Assembly (NCBI RefSeq): GCF_014490035.1
Contig: NZ_CP061008.1
Location: forward strand, 5,022,001 to 5,086,000
From: Achromobacter xylosoxidans
GTDB taxonomy: Bacteria > Pseudomonadota > Gammaproteobacteria > Burkholderiales > Burkholderiaceae_B
Reading direction: 5' to 3'
Length of the DNA stretch: 64,000 bases
This document shows, one piece after another, positions 17,880 through 25,763 of this stretch. Each line of letters begins with the position of its first letter. The first letter of the stretch is position 1. A model generated the notes under the pieces. It ran no database searches. It was not told where the DNA came from and worked only from the letters and a program-made list of their open reading frames with translations. Position numbers and translations under genes: made by a program.

Positions 17880-20747
17880 TTACTTCGTCAACATGACCTT
17901 GAACTTGGGCGCGAAAGCCGTGTCGATCAGGGCCTTCTGCTGCTCCTGGTGCTTGGCCAGGTAGCCCACGGCCGGCGATGCCGACGCGGCGCGGCCGGCG
18001 TAACCCAGCTTCTGGCCTTCGACCATGTTCTCGTACACGTGATGCTGAACGTAGAACCAGGCGCCCTGGTTCTGCGGTTCGTCCTGAACCCAGATCACTT
18101 CGGTTGCCTTCGGGTACTTGCGCAGTTCCGTTTCGAACGACTTGTGCGCGAACGGATACAGCTGTTCGACGCGGACGATCGCAACGTTGTCGGCGCCACG
18201 CTCGCGGCGGGCATTGACCAGATCGTAGTAGACCTTGCCCGAGCAAGCCAGCACGCGCTTGACCTTGCTGGCGTCGATGGCCTCGTCGACCTCGCCGATG
18301 ACCGGGCGGAAGCTGCCGCCGGCCAGATCGGTCAGGGGCGAACCGGCGTCCTTGTTGCGCAGCAGCGACTTGGGCGTGAACAGCACCAGCGGCTTGCGGA
18401 ACGGACGGATCATCTGACGACGCAGCACGTGGAAGATCTGCGACGCGGAGGTCGGCTGGACCACTTGCATGTTGTTGTCGGCGCACAGCTGCAGGAAGCG
18501 CTCGATGCGGCCCGACGAGTGCTCGGGACCCTGGCCTTCGTAGCCGTGCGGCAGCATCAGGGTCAGGCCCGACTGGCGGCCCCACTTGGCTTCGCCGGAG
18601 CTGATGAACTGGTCGATCACGACCTGGGCGCCGTTGACGAAGTCGCCGAACTGGCCTTCCCAGATGGTCAGCGTGTTGGGTTCGGCGCTGGAGTAGCCGT
18701 ATTCAAAGCCCAGCACCGCCTCTTCGGACAGCACGGAGTCGATGACGGTGAACGGAGCCTGGCCTTCCGAGACGTTTTGCAGCGGAATGTAGGTGCCGTC
18801 GTTCCAGCGTTCGCGGTTCTGGTCGTGCAGCACGGCGTGGCGGTGCGTGAACGTGCCGCGGCCCGAGTCCTGGCCGGTGATGCGGATGGCGTAGCCCGAG
18901 GACACCAGGGTCGCGAAGGCGAGGTGTTCGCCCATGCCCCAGTCCAGGTTCATTTCGCCCTTGGCCATGGTGCGGCGGTCGTTCAGCAGCTTGGCGACCA
19001 GCGGGTGCACCGTGAAGCCTTCCGGCACGGTGGTGATGCGTTCGCCGATGCGCTTGAGTTCGGCCAGCGGCACGGCGGTGTCGGCCTGGTCGGTCCACTT
19101 GGCGCCCAGGAACGGCGACCAGTCGATGGCGTACTTGCTCTTGTAGTCGGTCAGCACCGGCTCGATGGTGCGCTGGCCGTCTTCCATCAGCTGGCGGTAG
19201 TCCTTGACGAGCTGATCGGCTTCGCCTTCGGCCAGCACGCCTTGCGTGGTCAGCTTGTCGGCGTACAGCTTGCGCGTGCCGGGGTGATGGCCGATGCGCT
19301 TGTACATCAGGGGCTGCGTCAGCGACGGGGTGTCTTGCTCGTTGTGGCCCAGCTTGCGGAAGCAGACGATGTCCACGACGACGTCGTGGCGGAACTGCAG
19401 GCGGTAGTCCAGAGCCAGCTTGGTGACGAACACGACGGCTTCGGGATCGTCGCCGTTGACGTGGAACACCGGCGCTTCGATCATCTTGACCACGTCGGTG
19501 CAATACAGCGTCGAGCGCGAATCGCGCGGGTCGGACGTGGTGAAGCCGATCTGGTTGTTGATGACGATGTGCAGCGTGCCGCCCGTGCCGTAGCCGCGGG
19601 TCTGGGCCAGGTTCAGGGTTTCCATGACCACGCCCTGGCCGGCGAAGGCCGCGTCGCCGTGCACCAGCACCGGCAGGACTTGCTTGCCTTCGGCGTCGCC
19701 GCGGCGTTCCTGGCGGGCGCGTGCGCTGCCTTCGACCACGGGGTTGACGATTTCCAGGTGCGACGGGTTGAACGCGAGCGACAGGTGGACCGGGCCGCCA
19801 CGGGTGGACAGGTCGCTGGAGAAGCCGTTGTGGTACTTCACGTCGCCGTCGGTCAGGCCTTCGGCGTGCTTGCCTTCGAACTCGGCGAACAGGTCGCCGG
19901 GCATCTTGCCCATGATGTTCACGAGCAGGTTCAGGCGGCCGCGGTGGGCCATGCCGACCACGATTTCCTGGACGCCGTTTTCACCGGCGTGGTTCACCAC
20001 TTCGTCCATCGAGGCGATGAAGCTTTCGCCGCCTTCCAGCGAGAAGCGCTTCTGGCCGACGTACTTGGTGTGCAGGAAGCGCTCGAGGCCTTCGGACTCG
20101 GTCAGCTGCTGCAGGATGTGGCGCTTTTCTTCGGCCGAGTAGGCCGGCGCGCCCAGGGTGGCTTCCAGGCGTTCCTGGATCCAGCGCTTGGCGGCGGGGT
20201 CGGAGATGTGCGTGAATTCGGCACCGATGCTGCGGCAGTAGGTGTCGCGCAGCGCCTTCAGGATGTCGCGCAGCGTCATGGTGCTGGCGGTCGTGAAGTA
20301 GGTGTTGGTGGCCGAGTAGGTCTGGTCCAGATCGGCTTCGGTCAGGCCGTAGAAGGCCGGATCGAGTTCGGGGATCGGGGGACGTTCCTGGCGCTTGAGC
20401 GGATCCAGGTCGGCCCAGCGCGAACCCAGGGAGCGGTAGGCCGCGATCAGCGACTGCACCGAAACCTGCTTGCTGGCCACGGTCAGATCGGGTTCGGCCG
20501 CGCGTTGCACGAAGGCATTGGCCTTGGCGCGTTGGGCGAACGATTCGACGATGGGAGCGTGGGCCTGGTCGCGGGTGGATTCCTGGCCGTCGGTGGCGGG
20601 AGCGTGTTGCAGCTGGTCGAAGTATTCGCGCCAGTTGTCAGGTACCGAACCGGGATTGTCGAGGTAGGCTTCGTAAAGCTCCTCAACATAAGGGGCGTTA
20701 CCCCCAAAGAGATAAGACGTGGATAGAGATTCTATTTCCGAAGACAT
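17880..20747 (-). CDS. odhA: 2-oxoglutarate dehydrogenase E1 component
   Basis: A 955-residue thiamine-diphosphate enzyme that decarboxylates 2-oxoglutarate in the TCA cycle. It has the N-terminal segment SYLFGGNAPYVEELYEAYLD that tethers E1 to the complex. The first TPP domain carries GMAHRGRLNLLVNIMGK (about 260) and GDAAFAGQGVVMETLNLAQ (about 350), ending in INNQIGFTT. The pyrimidine domain carries DSGRGTFTHRHAVLHDQ (about 635), and the C-terminal domain ends in KFKVMLTK. Length is normal. Also called sucA. First gene of the odhA-odhB-lpdA operon; the upstream gap contains a probable -10 and an operator-like inverted repeat. Confidence 0.97.
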   Translation of the reverse strand: MSSEIESLSTSYLFGGNAPYVEELYEAYLDNPGSVPDNWREYFDQLQHAPATDGQESTRDQAHAPIVESFAQRAKANAFVQRAAEPDLTVASKQVSVQSLIAAYRSLGSRWADLDPLKRQERPPIPELDPAFYGLTEADLDQTYSATNTYFTTASTMTLRDILKALRDTYCRSIGAEFTHISDPAAKRWIQERLEATLGAPAYSAEEKRHILQQLTESEGLERFLHTKYVGQKRFSLEGGESFIASMDEVVNHAGENGVQEIVVGMAHRGRLNLLVNIMGKMPGDLFAEFEGKHAEGLTDGDVKYHNGFSSDLSTRGGPVHLSLAFNPSHLEIVNPVVEGSARARQERRGDAEGKQVLPVLVHGDAAFAGQGVVMETLNLAQTRGYGTGGTLHIVINNQIGFTTSDPRDSRSTLYCTDVVKMIEAPVFHVNGDDPEAVVFVTKLALDYRLQFRHDVVVDIVCFRKLGHNEQDTPSLTQPLMYKRIGHHPGTRKLYADKLTTQGVLAEGEADQLVKDYRQLMEDGQRTIEPVLTDYKSKYAIDWSPFLGAKWTDQADTAVPLAELKRIGERITTVPEGFTVHPLVAKLLNDRRTMAKGEMNLDWGMGEHLAFATLVSSGYAIRITGQDSGRGTFTHRHAVLHDQNRERWNDGTYIPLQNVSEGQAPFTVIDSVLSEEAVLGFEYGYSSAEPNTLTIWEGQFGDFVNGAQVVIDQFISSGEAKWGRQSGLTLMLPHGYEGQGPEHSSGRIERFLQLCADNNMQVVQPTSASQIFHVLRRQMIRPFRKPLVLFTPKSLLRNKDAGSPLTDLAGGSFRPVIGEVDEAIDASKVKRVLACSGKVYYDLVNARRERGADNVAIVRVEQLYPFAHKSFETELRKYPKATEVIWVQDEPQNQGAWFYVQHHVYENMVEGQKLGYAGRAASASPAVGYLAKHQEQQKALIDTAFAPKFKVMLTK

Positions 20748-21075
20748 ATCGCTTCACCTTTACGAGTGCTTCACTCGACACGATGCAGGAAAACCTTCCG
20801 CGACACGGGCTTCCCGTTAAGCGGATAGCAGGGGCAGAAGGCGCGTACAAGCCTTAAAAGCCGTATGGGATAAGAGTATAGCCCTTTGAGTTTAAGGACG
20901 TCTTCTTGCGTTTGCGTGACGCAAAAGCGCATTCGGAATGCCGTCATGCAGCATTGGAATGTCCAGGCAACCCCTTCCATTGCGCCGTCTACTCGCATTC
21001 AATTTCCGGCAATCCAAAATGCCGCGCCGCATCATTTTCACTGGCAAAAATTGCAGTGTTGCGCATTAGCCTCGT
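20748..21075 (-). promoter_or_regulatory. odhA upstream region (328 bases) with -10 element and inverted repeat
   Basis: There is no gene here. On the minus strand a TATACT -10 lies at plus 20875-20880, about 130 bases before the odhA ATG; I see no good -35. About 30 bases further upstream is the perfect inverted repeat TTTGCG-TGA-CGCAAA (20911-20925), placed where a regulator would contact the promoter. Nothing else stands out from 20930 to 21075, which lies past the 3' end of the Lrp gene. Confidence 0.45.
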
Positions 21076-21546
21076 TCATACGGGCAATTCGGTGGTCGAC
21101 AGGATCTCTTTCAGGACGAAAAAGGTGCGGATCTGGCGTACGCCGGGCAGCTTGATGATCTCGCCCGCATGCAGCTTGTTAAAGCGTTCCAGGTCGCGGA
21201 TGCGCAGCATCAGGAAGTAGTCGAACTCGCCTGCCACCAGGTGGCATTCCAGGCAGCCGCTGATGCCGCGCGCCGCGGCTTCGAAATCCGTGAAGGACTC
21301 CGGTGTGGAGCGGTCCAGCACCACGCCCACGATGACCAGGGTGGCCATGTCCACCTCTGCCGGTTCCAGCAGGGCGACGGTCTTGCGGATGACTCCCTCG
21401 CTCTTGAGCTTTTCCACGCGGCGCAGGCAGGCGGCCGGGCTCAGGTGGACGCGCGCGCTCAGTTCCAGGTTGGTGATCTGGGCGTCCTGCTGCAGCACGC
21501 GCAGGATGTGGCGATCGATGCGGTCCAGGTCAGAATTCGTCGGCAT
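21076..21546 (-). CDS. acdR: Lrp/AsnC family regulator, probable AcdR
   Basis: A 156-residue transcription factor with an N-terminal winged helix (LDRIDRHILRVLQQDAQITN, then LELSARVHLSPAACLRRVEKL, residues about 8-49) and a C-terminal RAM/ligand-binding domain containing CLECHLVAGEFDYFLML (about 97-113). It is divergent from acdS with a 181-base AT-rich gap. In many proteobacteria an Lrp-type gene in this position (acdR) controls ACC deaminase in response to ACC, so the symbol rests on location plus family. Its C-terminus ends IRTFFVLKEILSTTELPV, normal for the family. Confidence 0.85.
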   Translation of the reverse strand: MPTNSDLDRIDRHILRVLQQDAQITNLELSARVHLSPAACLRRVEKLKSEGVIRKTVALLEPAEVDMATLVIVGVVLDRSTPESFTDFEAAARGISGCLECHLVAGEFDYFLMLRIRDLERFNKLHAGEIIKLPGVRQIRTFFVLKEILSTTELPV

Positions 21547-21624
21547 TTGATGCGTCCCTGAAAATTAAATTTCGATCAAAAAGCCAATCTAGAAATATTA
21601 AATAGAAACTTGGACGTTTATTTA

Positions 21625-21645
21625 ATTATTTTCCTTTTAAATAAT
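21625..21645. promoter_or_regulatory. Candidate AcdR (Lrp-type) operator
   Basis: Inverted repeat ATTATTT (21625-21631), seven bases, AAATAAT (21639-21645), in the very AT-rich acdR-acdS gap, just upstream of the acdS promoter. AT-rich dyads of this form are typical targets of Lrp-family proteins. Assignment to AcdR is an inference. Confidence 0.45.
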
Positions 21646-21657
21646 AAAAATACGCAA

Positions 21658-21687
21658 TTGACGGCAAATCCTTGAAATTCCTATGAT
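21658..21687 (+). promoter_or_regulatory. acdS promoter
   Basis: TTGACG (21658-21663), 18-base spacer, TATGAT (21682-21687), about 40 bases before the acdS ATG. This is a good sigma-70 pattern in the divergent gap. Confidence 0.6.
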
Positions 21688-21727
21688 TTTTCCATCCGCG
21701 CCACCCGGCCCGGCCCAGGAGAGTCCC

Positions 21728-22744
21728 ATGGATCTGCAACGATTTCCGCGCCATCGCCTGACCTTCGGCGACACCCCCATCGAGAAGCTCGAGCGCCTGT
21801 CCGCGCATCTGGGCGGCAAGGTCGAGATCTACGCCAAGCGCGAAGACTGCAACAGCGGCCTCGCCTTCGGCGGCAACAAGCTGCGCAAGCTGGAGTACCT
21901 GATCCCGCAGGCGCTGGAACAGGGCTGCGACACGCTGGTCACCATCGGCGGCATCCAGTCCAACCACACCCGCATGGTGGCAGCCGTGGCCGCCAAGCTC
22001 GGGCTGGCCTGCGTGCTGGTGCAGGAAAACTGGGTGGACTATTCGGACGCGGTCTACGACCGGGTCGGCAACATCATGATGAGCCGCCTGATGGGCGCCG
22101 ACGTGCGTCTGGTGGACCAGGGGTTCGACATCGGCTTTCGCCGCAGCTGGGAAGAGGCGCTGGAAGATGTCCGCAAGCGCGGCGGCAAGCCCTACGCGAT
22201 TCCAGCGGGCGCGTCCGACCACGAACTCGGCGGCCTGGGCTACGTCGGCTTCGCCGAGGAAGTGCGGCGCCAGGAAGCCGAGCTGGGCTTCAAGTTCGAC
22301 TACATCGTCGTCTGCGCGGTCACGGGCAGCACGCAGGCCGGCATGGTGGTGGGCTTTGCGGCGGATGGCCGCGCGGACCGCGTCATCGGCATCGACGCTT
22401 CAGGCACGCCCGAGCAAACCCGCGCGCAGATCCTGCGCATCGCGCGGCGCACGGCCGACATGGTCGGACTCGGCGCCGCCATCGAAGAGCGCGACGTGGT
22501 GCTGGACACCCGCTATGCCTACCCGGCCTATGGCCTGCCCTCGGCCGAGACCAACGAGGCCATCCGTCTTTGCGCCCGGCTCGAGGGCATGATGACCGAC
22601 CCGGTCTACGAAGGAAAATCCATGCAGGGCATGATGGACATCATCCGCCGCGGCGAGATTCCGGCCGGCTCGCGGGTTCTGTATGCGCACCTGGGAGGGG
22701 TGCCGGCGATCAACGCCTACAGCTTTCTCTACCGCAACGGATAA
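21728..22744 (+). CDS. acdS: 1-aminocyclopropane-1-carboxylate deaminase
   Basis: PLP enzyme that opens the cyclopropane ring of ACC, the plant ethylene precursor, giving 2-oxobutyrate and ammonia. The length of 338 residues equals the classic enzymes. Key residues sit exactly at their standard numbers: PLP-lysine Lys51 ([10 protein letters not shown]), Ser78 (GGIQSNHT), Tyr294 and Glu295 (DPVYEGKSM) and Leu322 (AHLGGVPA). Glu295 and Leu322 separate true ACC deaminases from the related D-cysteine desulfhydrases, so the substrate call is strong. The ATG at 21728 has AGGAGAG upstream; earlier in-frame codons lie in the promoter. It is controlled by the divergent Lrp-type gene and followed by a terminator at 22859. 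Confidence 0.95.
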   Translation: MDLQRFPRHRLTFGDTPIEKLERLSAHLGGKVEIYAKREDCNSGLAFGGNKLRKLEYLIPQALEQGCDTLVTIGGIQSNHTRMVAAVAAKLGLACVLVQENWVDYSDAVYDRVGNIMMSRLMGADVRLVDQGFDIGFRRSWEEALEDVRKRGGKPYAIPAGASDHELGGLGYVGFAEEVRRQEAELGFKFDYIVVCAVTGSTQAGMVVGFAADGRADRVIGIDASGTPEQTRAQILRIARRTADMVGLGAAIEERDVVLDTRYAYPAYGLPSAETNEAIRLCARLEGMMTDPVYEGKSMQGMMDIIRRGEIPAGSRVLYAHLGGVPAINAYSFLYRNG

Positions 22745-22858
22745 GGGCGCCTACGGCGCCTTCGGCTGGCCTTGCGGCGACTTGCGCTGAAAGGCCGGCC
22801 AGGCCCTGGACTTGCCAGTCCTGGCCGCCAGCGCCGATGATGAGCGCAGGAAGCGCAG

Positions 22859-22889
22859 CCCAGCCGGCGTATCCGCCGGCTGGGTTTTT
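22859..22889 (+). terminator. Rho-independent terminator downstream of acdS
   Basis: Perfect 11-base stem CCCAGCCGGCG / CGCCGGCTGGG (22859-22869 with 22874-22884), loop TATC, then TTTTT. Another short hairpin, GGCGCC-TAC-GGCGCC (22746-22760), lies right after the stop codon. Confidence 0.85.
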
Positions 22890-22924
22890 CGTTTGGGCCC
22901 GCCTTTCCAGCCCCCAAATAAAAT

Positions 22925-22948
22925 TATGTACATAGTTTGTATACAAAC
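22925..22948 (+). promoter_or_regulatory. Twin palindromes upstream of the purine catabolism genes
   Basis: Two perfect palindromes lie side by side: TATGTACATA (22925-22934) and GTTTGTATACAAAC (22935-22948), in an AT-rich island 90 bases before the puuE start. The core TTGTATACAA fits the TNGT...ACNA pattern bound by FadR-subfamily GntR repressors. No regulator gene lies next to it, so the protein would be encoded elsewhere. A -35/-10 pair could not be fixed. Confidence 0.55.
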
Positions 22949-23037
22949 CTACGATTTCCCGCTATGGTGCTGATCATCAGGAAGTCATCCGCTCACCCAC
23001 GCCCGGCCGCCGCGCGCCGTTGCCCTCCGCCCGCCTC

Positions 23038-23982
23038 ATGACCGTCTACGATTCCACGCTCCCCTACCCCCGCGACCTGGCCGGCTACGGCCGCAATCCG
23101 CCGCATGCCCGATGGCCGGGGCAGGCGCGCATCGCGGTGCAGTTCGTGCTGAATTACGAGGAAGGCGGCGAGAACAGCGTGCTGCATGGCGACCCCGGGT
23201 CCGAACAGTTCCTGTCGGAAATGTTCAACCCCGCCAGCTATCCCGAGCGCCACCTCAGCATGGAGGGCATCTACGAGTACGGCTCGCGCGCCGGCGTCTG
23301 GCGCATCCTGCGGGAATTCGAGAAGCGCGGCCTGCCGCTGACGGTATTCGGCGTGGGCATGGCCTTGCAGCGCCATCCGGAACTGACCGCCGCCTTCGTC
23401 GAACTGGGACACGAGATCGCCTGCCACGGCTGGCGCTGGATCCACTATCAGCACATCGACGAGGCCACCGAGCGCGAACACATGCGCCTGGCCATGGACG
23501 CGATCACGCAAATGACCGGCAGCCGTCCGCTGGGCTGGTACACCGGCCGCGACAGTCCGCGCACGCGGCGCCTGGTGGCCGACTATGGCGGGTTCGAGTA
23601 CGACAGCGACTACTACGGCGACGATCTGCCCTTCTGGATGCGCGTACAGAAAACGGACGGCAGCGTCGTGCCGCAACTGATCGTGCCCTACACGCTGGAC
23701 TGCAACGACATGCGCTTCGCGCTGCCGCAGGGCTATTCGCACGCTGATCCCTTCTTCCAGTACCTGAAGGACAGCTTCGACGCGCTCTACGCCGAAGGCG
23801 ACGAAGCGCCCAAGATGATGAGCATCGGCATGCATTGCCGCCTGCTGGGCCGGCCCGGCCGCATCACCGCGCTGCAGCGTTTCCTGGACCACATTGCCAG
23901 CCATGACCGCGTCTGGGTCTGCCGGCGGCTGGACATCGCGCGCCACTGGAAGGCGGCGCATCCCTACACCCCCAACGCCTGA
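23038..23982 (+). CDS. puuE: PuuE-type allantoinase
   Basis: A 314-residue enzyme of the polysaccharide-deacetylase fold that hydrolyses allantoin to allantoate in uric acid breakdown; it is unrelated to the classical amidohydrolase allantoinase. The family lines are present: YPRDLAGYGRNPP near the start, QFVLNYEEGGENS (about 39-51), GHEIACHGWRWIHYQ (about 126-140), GWYTGRDSPRTRRL, and YDSDYYGDDLPFW. The ATG at 23038 (MTVYDSTLPY) gives the normal length (about 308-315); a TTG at 23020 is less likely. First gene of a three-gene set with 11- and 6-base gaps. Confidence 0.93.
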   Translation: MTVYDSTLPYPRDLAGYGRNPPHARWPGQARIAVQFVLNYEEGGENSVLHGDPGSEQFLSEMFNPASYPERHLSMEGIYEYGSRAGVWRILREFEKRGLPLTVFGVGMALQRHPELTAAFVELGHEIACHGWRWIHYQHIDEATEREHMRLAMDAITQMTGSRPLGWYTGRDSPRTRRLVADYGGFEYDSDYYGDDLPFWMRVQKTDGSVVPQLIVPYTLDCNDMRFALPQGYSHADPFFQYLKDSFDALYAEGDEAPKMMSIGMHCRLLGRPGRITALQRFLDHIASHDRVWVCRRLDIARHWKAAHPYTPNA

Positions 23983-23993
23983 ACAGGACGGCC

Positions 23994-25757
23994 ATGGCCC
24001 ATACCCTAGCCCAACTCAATGCGGCGGCGCCCGCGGACGCCGTCGCCATGCTCGACGGCCTGTACGGACATGCGCCCTGGATCGCCGAACGCGCGCTTGG
24101 CCACCGGCCGTTTCGCTCGCTGGCCGACCTGGCGCAGCGCCTGCGCCGCGCCGTGAACGAGGCCGACGCCGACGCCCGGACGGCGCTGCTGCGCGCCCAT
24201 CCGGAGCTGGCAGCAGGCACGCCCCGGAACGCCGATTCGGCACGCGAACAGGACTTGGCCGGATTGGCCGCGTGCACGCCCGCCGAATTGGCTCGCCTGC
24301 AAGCATTGAACGCCGACTACGGCGCCAGATTCGGCTTTCCCTTCGTGCTGGCCGTACGCGGCCCGCGCGGCGCCGGCATGACGCGCCAGCAGGTGATCGA
24401 CGAATTCACCCGCCGCCTGGACAACCCGCCGGACCTGGAATTCGAAGAAGCCCAGCAGCAGCTGCACCGCATCGCCGAGATCCGCCTGCGCGATAGCTTC
24501 GACGCCGAGCCCGCCATCGGCAACGACATCTGGGACTGGGGCGAACAACTGGCCGTCCACAGCGATCCGGGCTACGCAGAAAAAGGCCAGCTCACCGTCA
24601 CCTACCTGACCGCAGCCCACCGCGCCTGCGCCGCGCTGTTGTCGCAATGGATGCGCGACTGCGGTTTCGACGAGGTCGGCATCGATGCGGTTGGCAACGT
24701 GGTCGGCCGCTACCTGGCCGCCAGCGCCGACGCCCCCACCCTCATGACCGGCAGCCATTACGACACCGTGCGCAACGCCGGCAAGTACGACGGCCGGCTG
24801 GGCATCTTCGTGCCGATGGCCTGCGTGCGCGAACTGCACCGCCAGGGCAAGCGCCTGCCCTACCACCTGGAAGTCATCGGCTTCGCGGAAGAGGAAGGCC
24901 AGCGCTACCGCGCCACCTTCCTGGGTTCGGGCGCGTTGATCGGCGACTTCAAGCCGCAATGGCTGGACCAGCAGGACGCAGACGGCGTCAGCATGCGCGA
25001 CGCCATGGCGCAAGCCGGCCTACGCAGCGCAGACATCCCCAAGCTCAAGCGCGATCCCGCCCGCTATCTGGGCTTCGTCGAAGTCCACATCGAACAAGGT
25101 CCGGTGCTCTACGAAATGGGGCTGCCGCTGGCCGTGGTCACGTCCATCAACGGCTGCGTGCGCTATCAGGTGCGGATCAACGGCCTGGCCTGCCACGCCG
25201 GCACCACCCCGATGAACCGCCGCCGCGACGCCGCCACCGCCACGGCCGAGCTGGCCTTGTACGTGGAGCAGCGCGCCGCCCGCGACGGCGACTCGGTCGG
25301 CACCATGGGCATGCTGGAAGTGCCCGGCGGTTCGATCAACGTGGTGCCGGGAGAATGCCGCTTCAGCCTGGACCTACGCGCGCCCAGCGACGCGCAGCGT
25401 GATGCGCTGGCGCGCGACGTGCTGGCCGAGCTCGAAGCCATCTGCCAGCGCCGCGGCCTGCGCTACACGCTGGAAGAAACCATGCGCGCCGCCGCCGCGC
25501 CCAGCGATCCGGCCTGGCAGCAGCGCTGGGAACGCGCCGTCGACGCGCTGGGACTGCCCGTCCATCGCATGCCCAGCGGCGCCGGCCACGACGCCATGAA
25601 GCTGCATGAAGTCATGCCCCAGGCCATGCTGTTCGTACGCGGCCAGAACTCCGGCATCAGCCACAACCCGCGCGAATCCACCTCCAGCGACGACATCCAG
25701 CTTGCCGTGCTGGCGTTCCTGCGCCTGCTCGACGATCTTGCCCACGACACCCAATAG
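23994..25757 (+). CDS. Fused OHCU decarboxylase (UraD) - allantoate amidohydrolase (AllC)
   Basis: A 587-residue bifunctional enzyme. Residues 1-165 form UraD, which turns 2-oxo-4-hydroxy-4-carboxy-5-ureidoimidazoline into (S)-allantoin: signatures ALGHRPFRSLADLAQRL, LLRAHPELAAGTP, SAREQDLAGL and FGFPFVLAVRG. Residues about 170-587 form an M20-type allantoate amidohydrolase: metal-binding TGSHYDTVRNAGKYDGRLG, EEEGQRY, EVHIEQGP, dimer-interface NGCVRYQVRINGLACHAG, and SGAGHDA. The joint around IRLRDSF is direct. The fusion puts the step that makes allantoin and the step that uses allantoate on one chain, while PuuE between them is encoded just upstream. I recall that fused UraD/AllC proteins are annotated elsewhere, so the architecture itself is not new. 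Confidence 0.93.
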   Translation: MAHTLAQLNAAAPADAVAMLDGLYGHAPWIAERALGHRPFRSLADLAQRLRRAVNEADADARTALLRAHPELAAGTPRNADSAREQDLAGLAACTPAELARLQALNADYGARFGFPFVLAVRGPRGAGMTRQQVIDEFTRRLDNPPDLEFEEAQQQLHRIAEIRLRDSFDAEPAIGNDIWDWGEQLAVHSDPGYAEKGQLTVTYLTAAHRACAALLSQWMRDCGFDEVGIDAVGNVVGRYLAASADAPTLMTGSHYDTVRNAGKYDGRLGIFVPMACVRELHRQGKRLPYHLEVIGFAEEEGQRYRATFLGSGALIGDFKPQWLDQQDADGVSMRDAMAQAGLRSADIPKLKRDPARYLGFVEVHIEQGPVLYEMGLPLAVVTSINGCVRYQVRINGLACHAGTTPMNRRRDAATATAELALYVEQRAARDGDSVGTMGMLEVPGGSINVVPGECRFSLDLRAPSDAQRDALARDVLAELEAICQRRGLRYTLEETMRAAAAPSDPAWQQRWERAVDALGLPVHRMPSGAGHDAMKLHEVMPQAMLFVRGQNSGISHNPRESTSSDDIQLAVLAFLRLLDDLAHDTQ

Positions 25758-25763
25758 CCGACC

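Noticed and set aside
17784..20726. Very long open frame (980 codons) on the plus strand opposite odhA
   Set aside because: It is antisense to a complete, well-conserved enzyme. Long antisense frames are expected in GC-rich genes, and the translation is His/Arg/Val-rich without family motifs.
22710..22946. Several small minus-strand frames between acdS and puuE
   Set aside because: They overlap the acdS terminator and the palindromes and have Pro/Arg-rich random composition.
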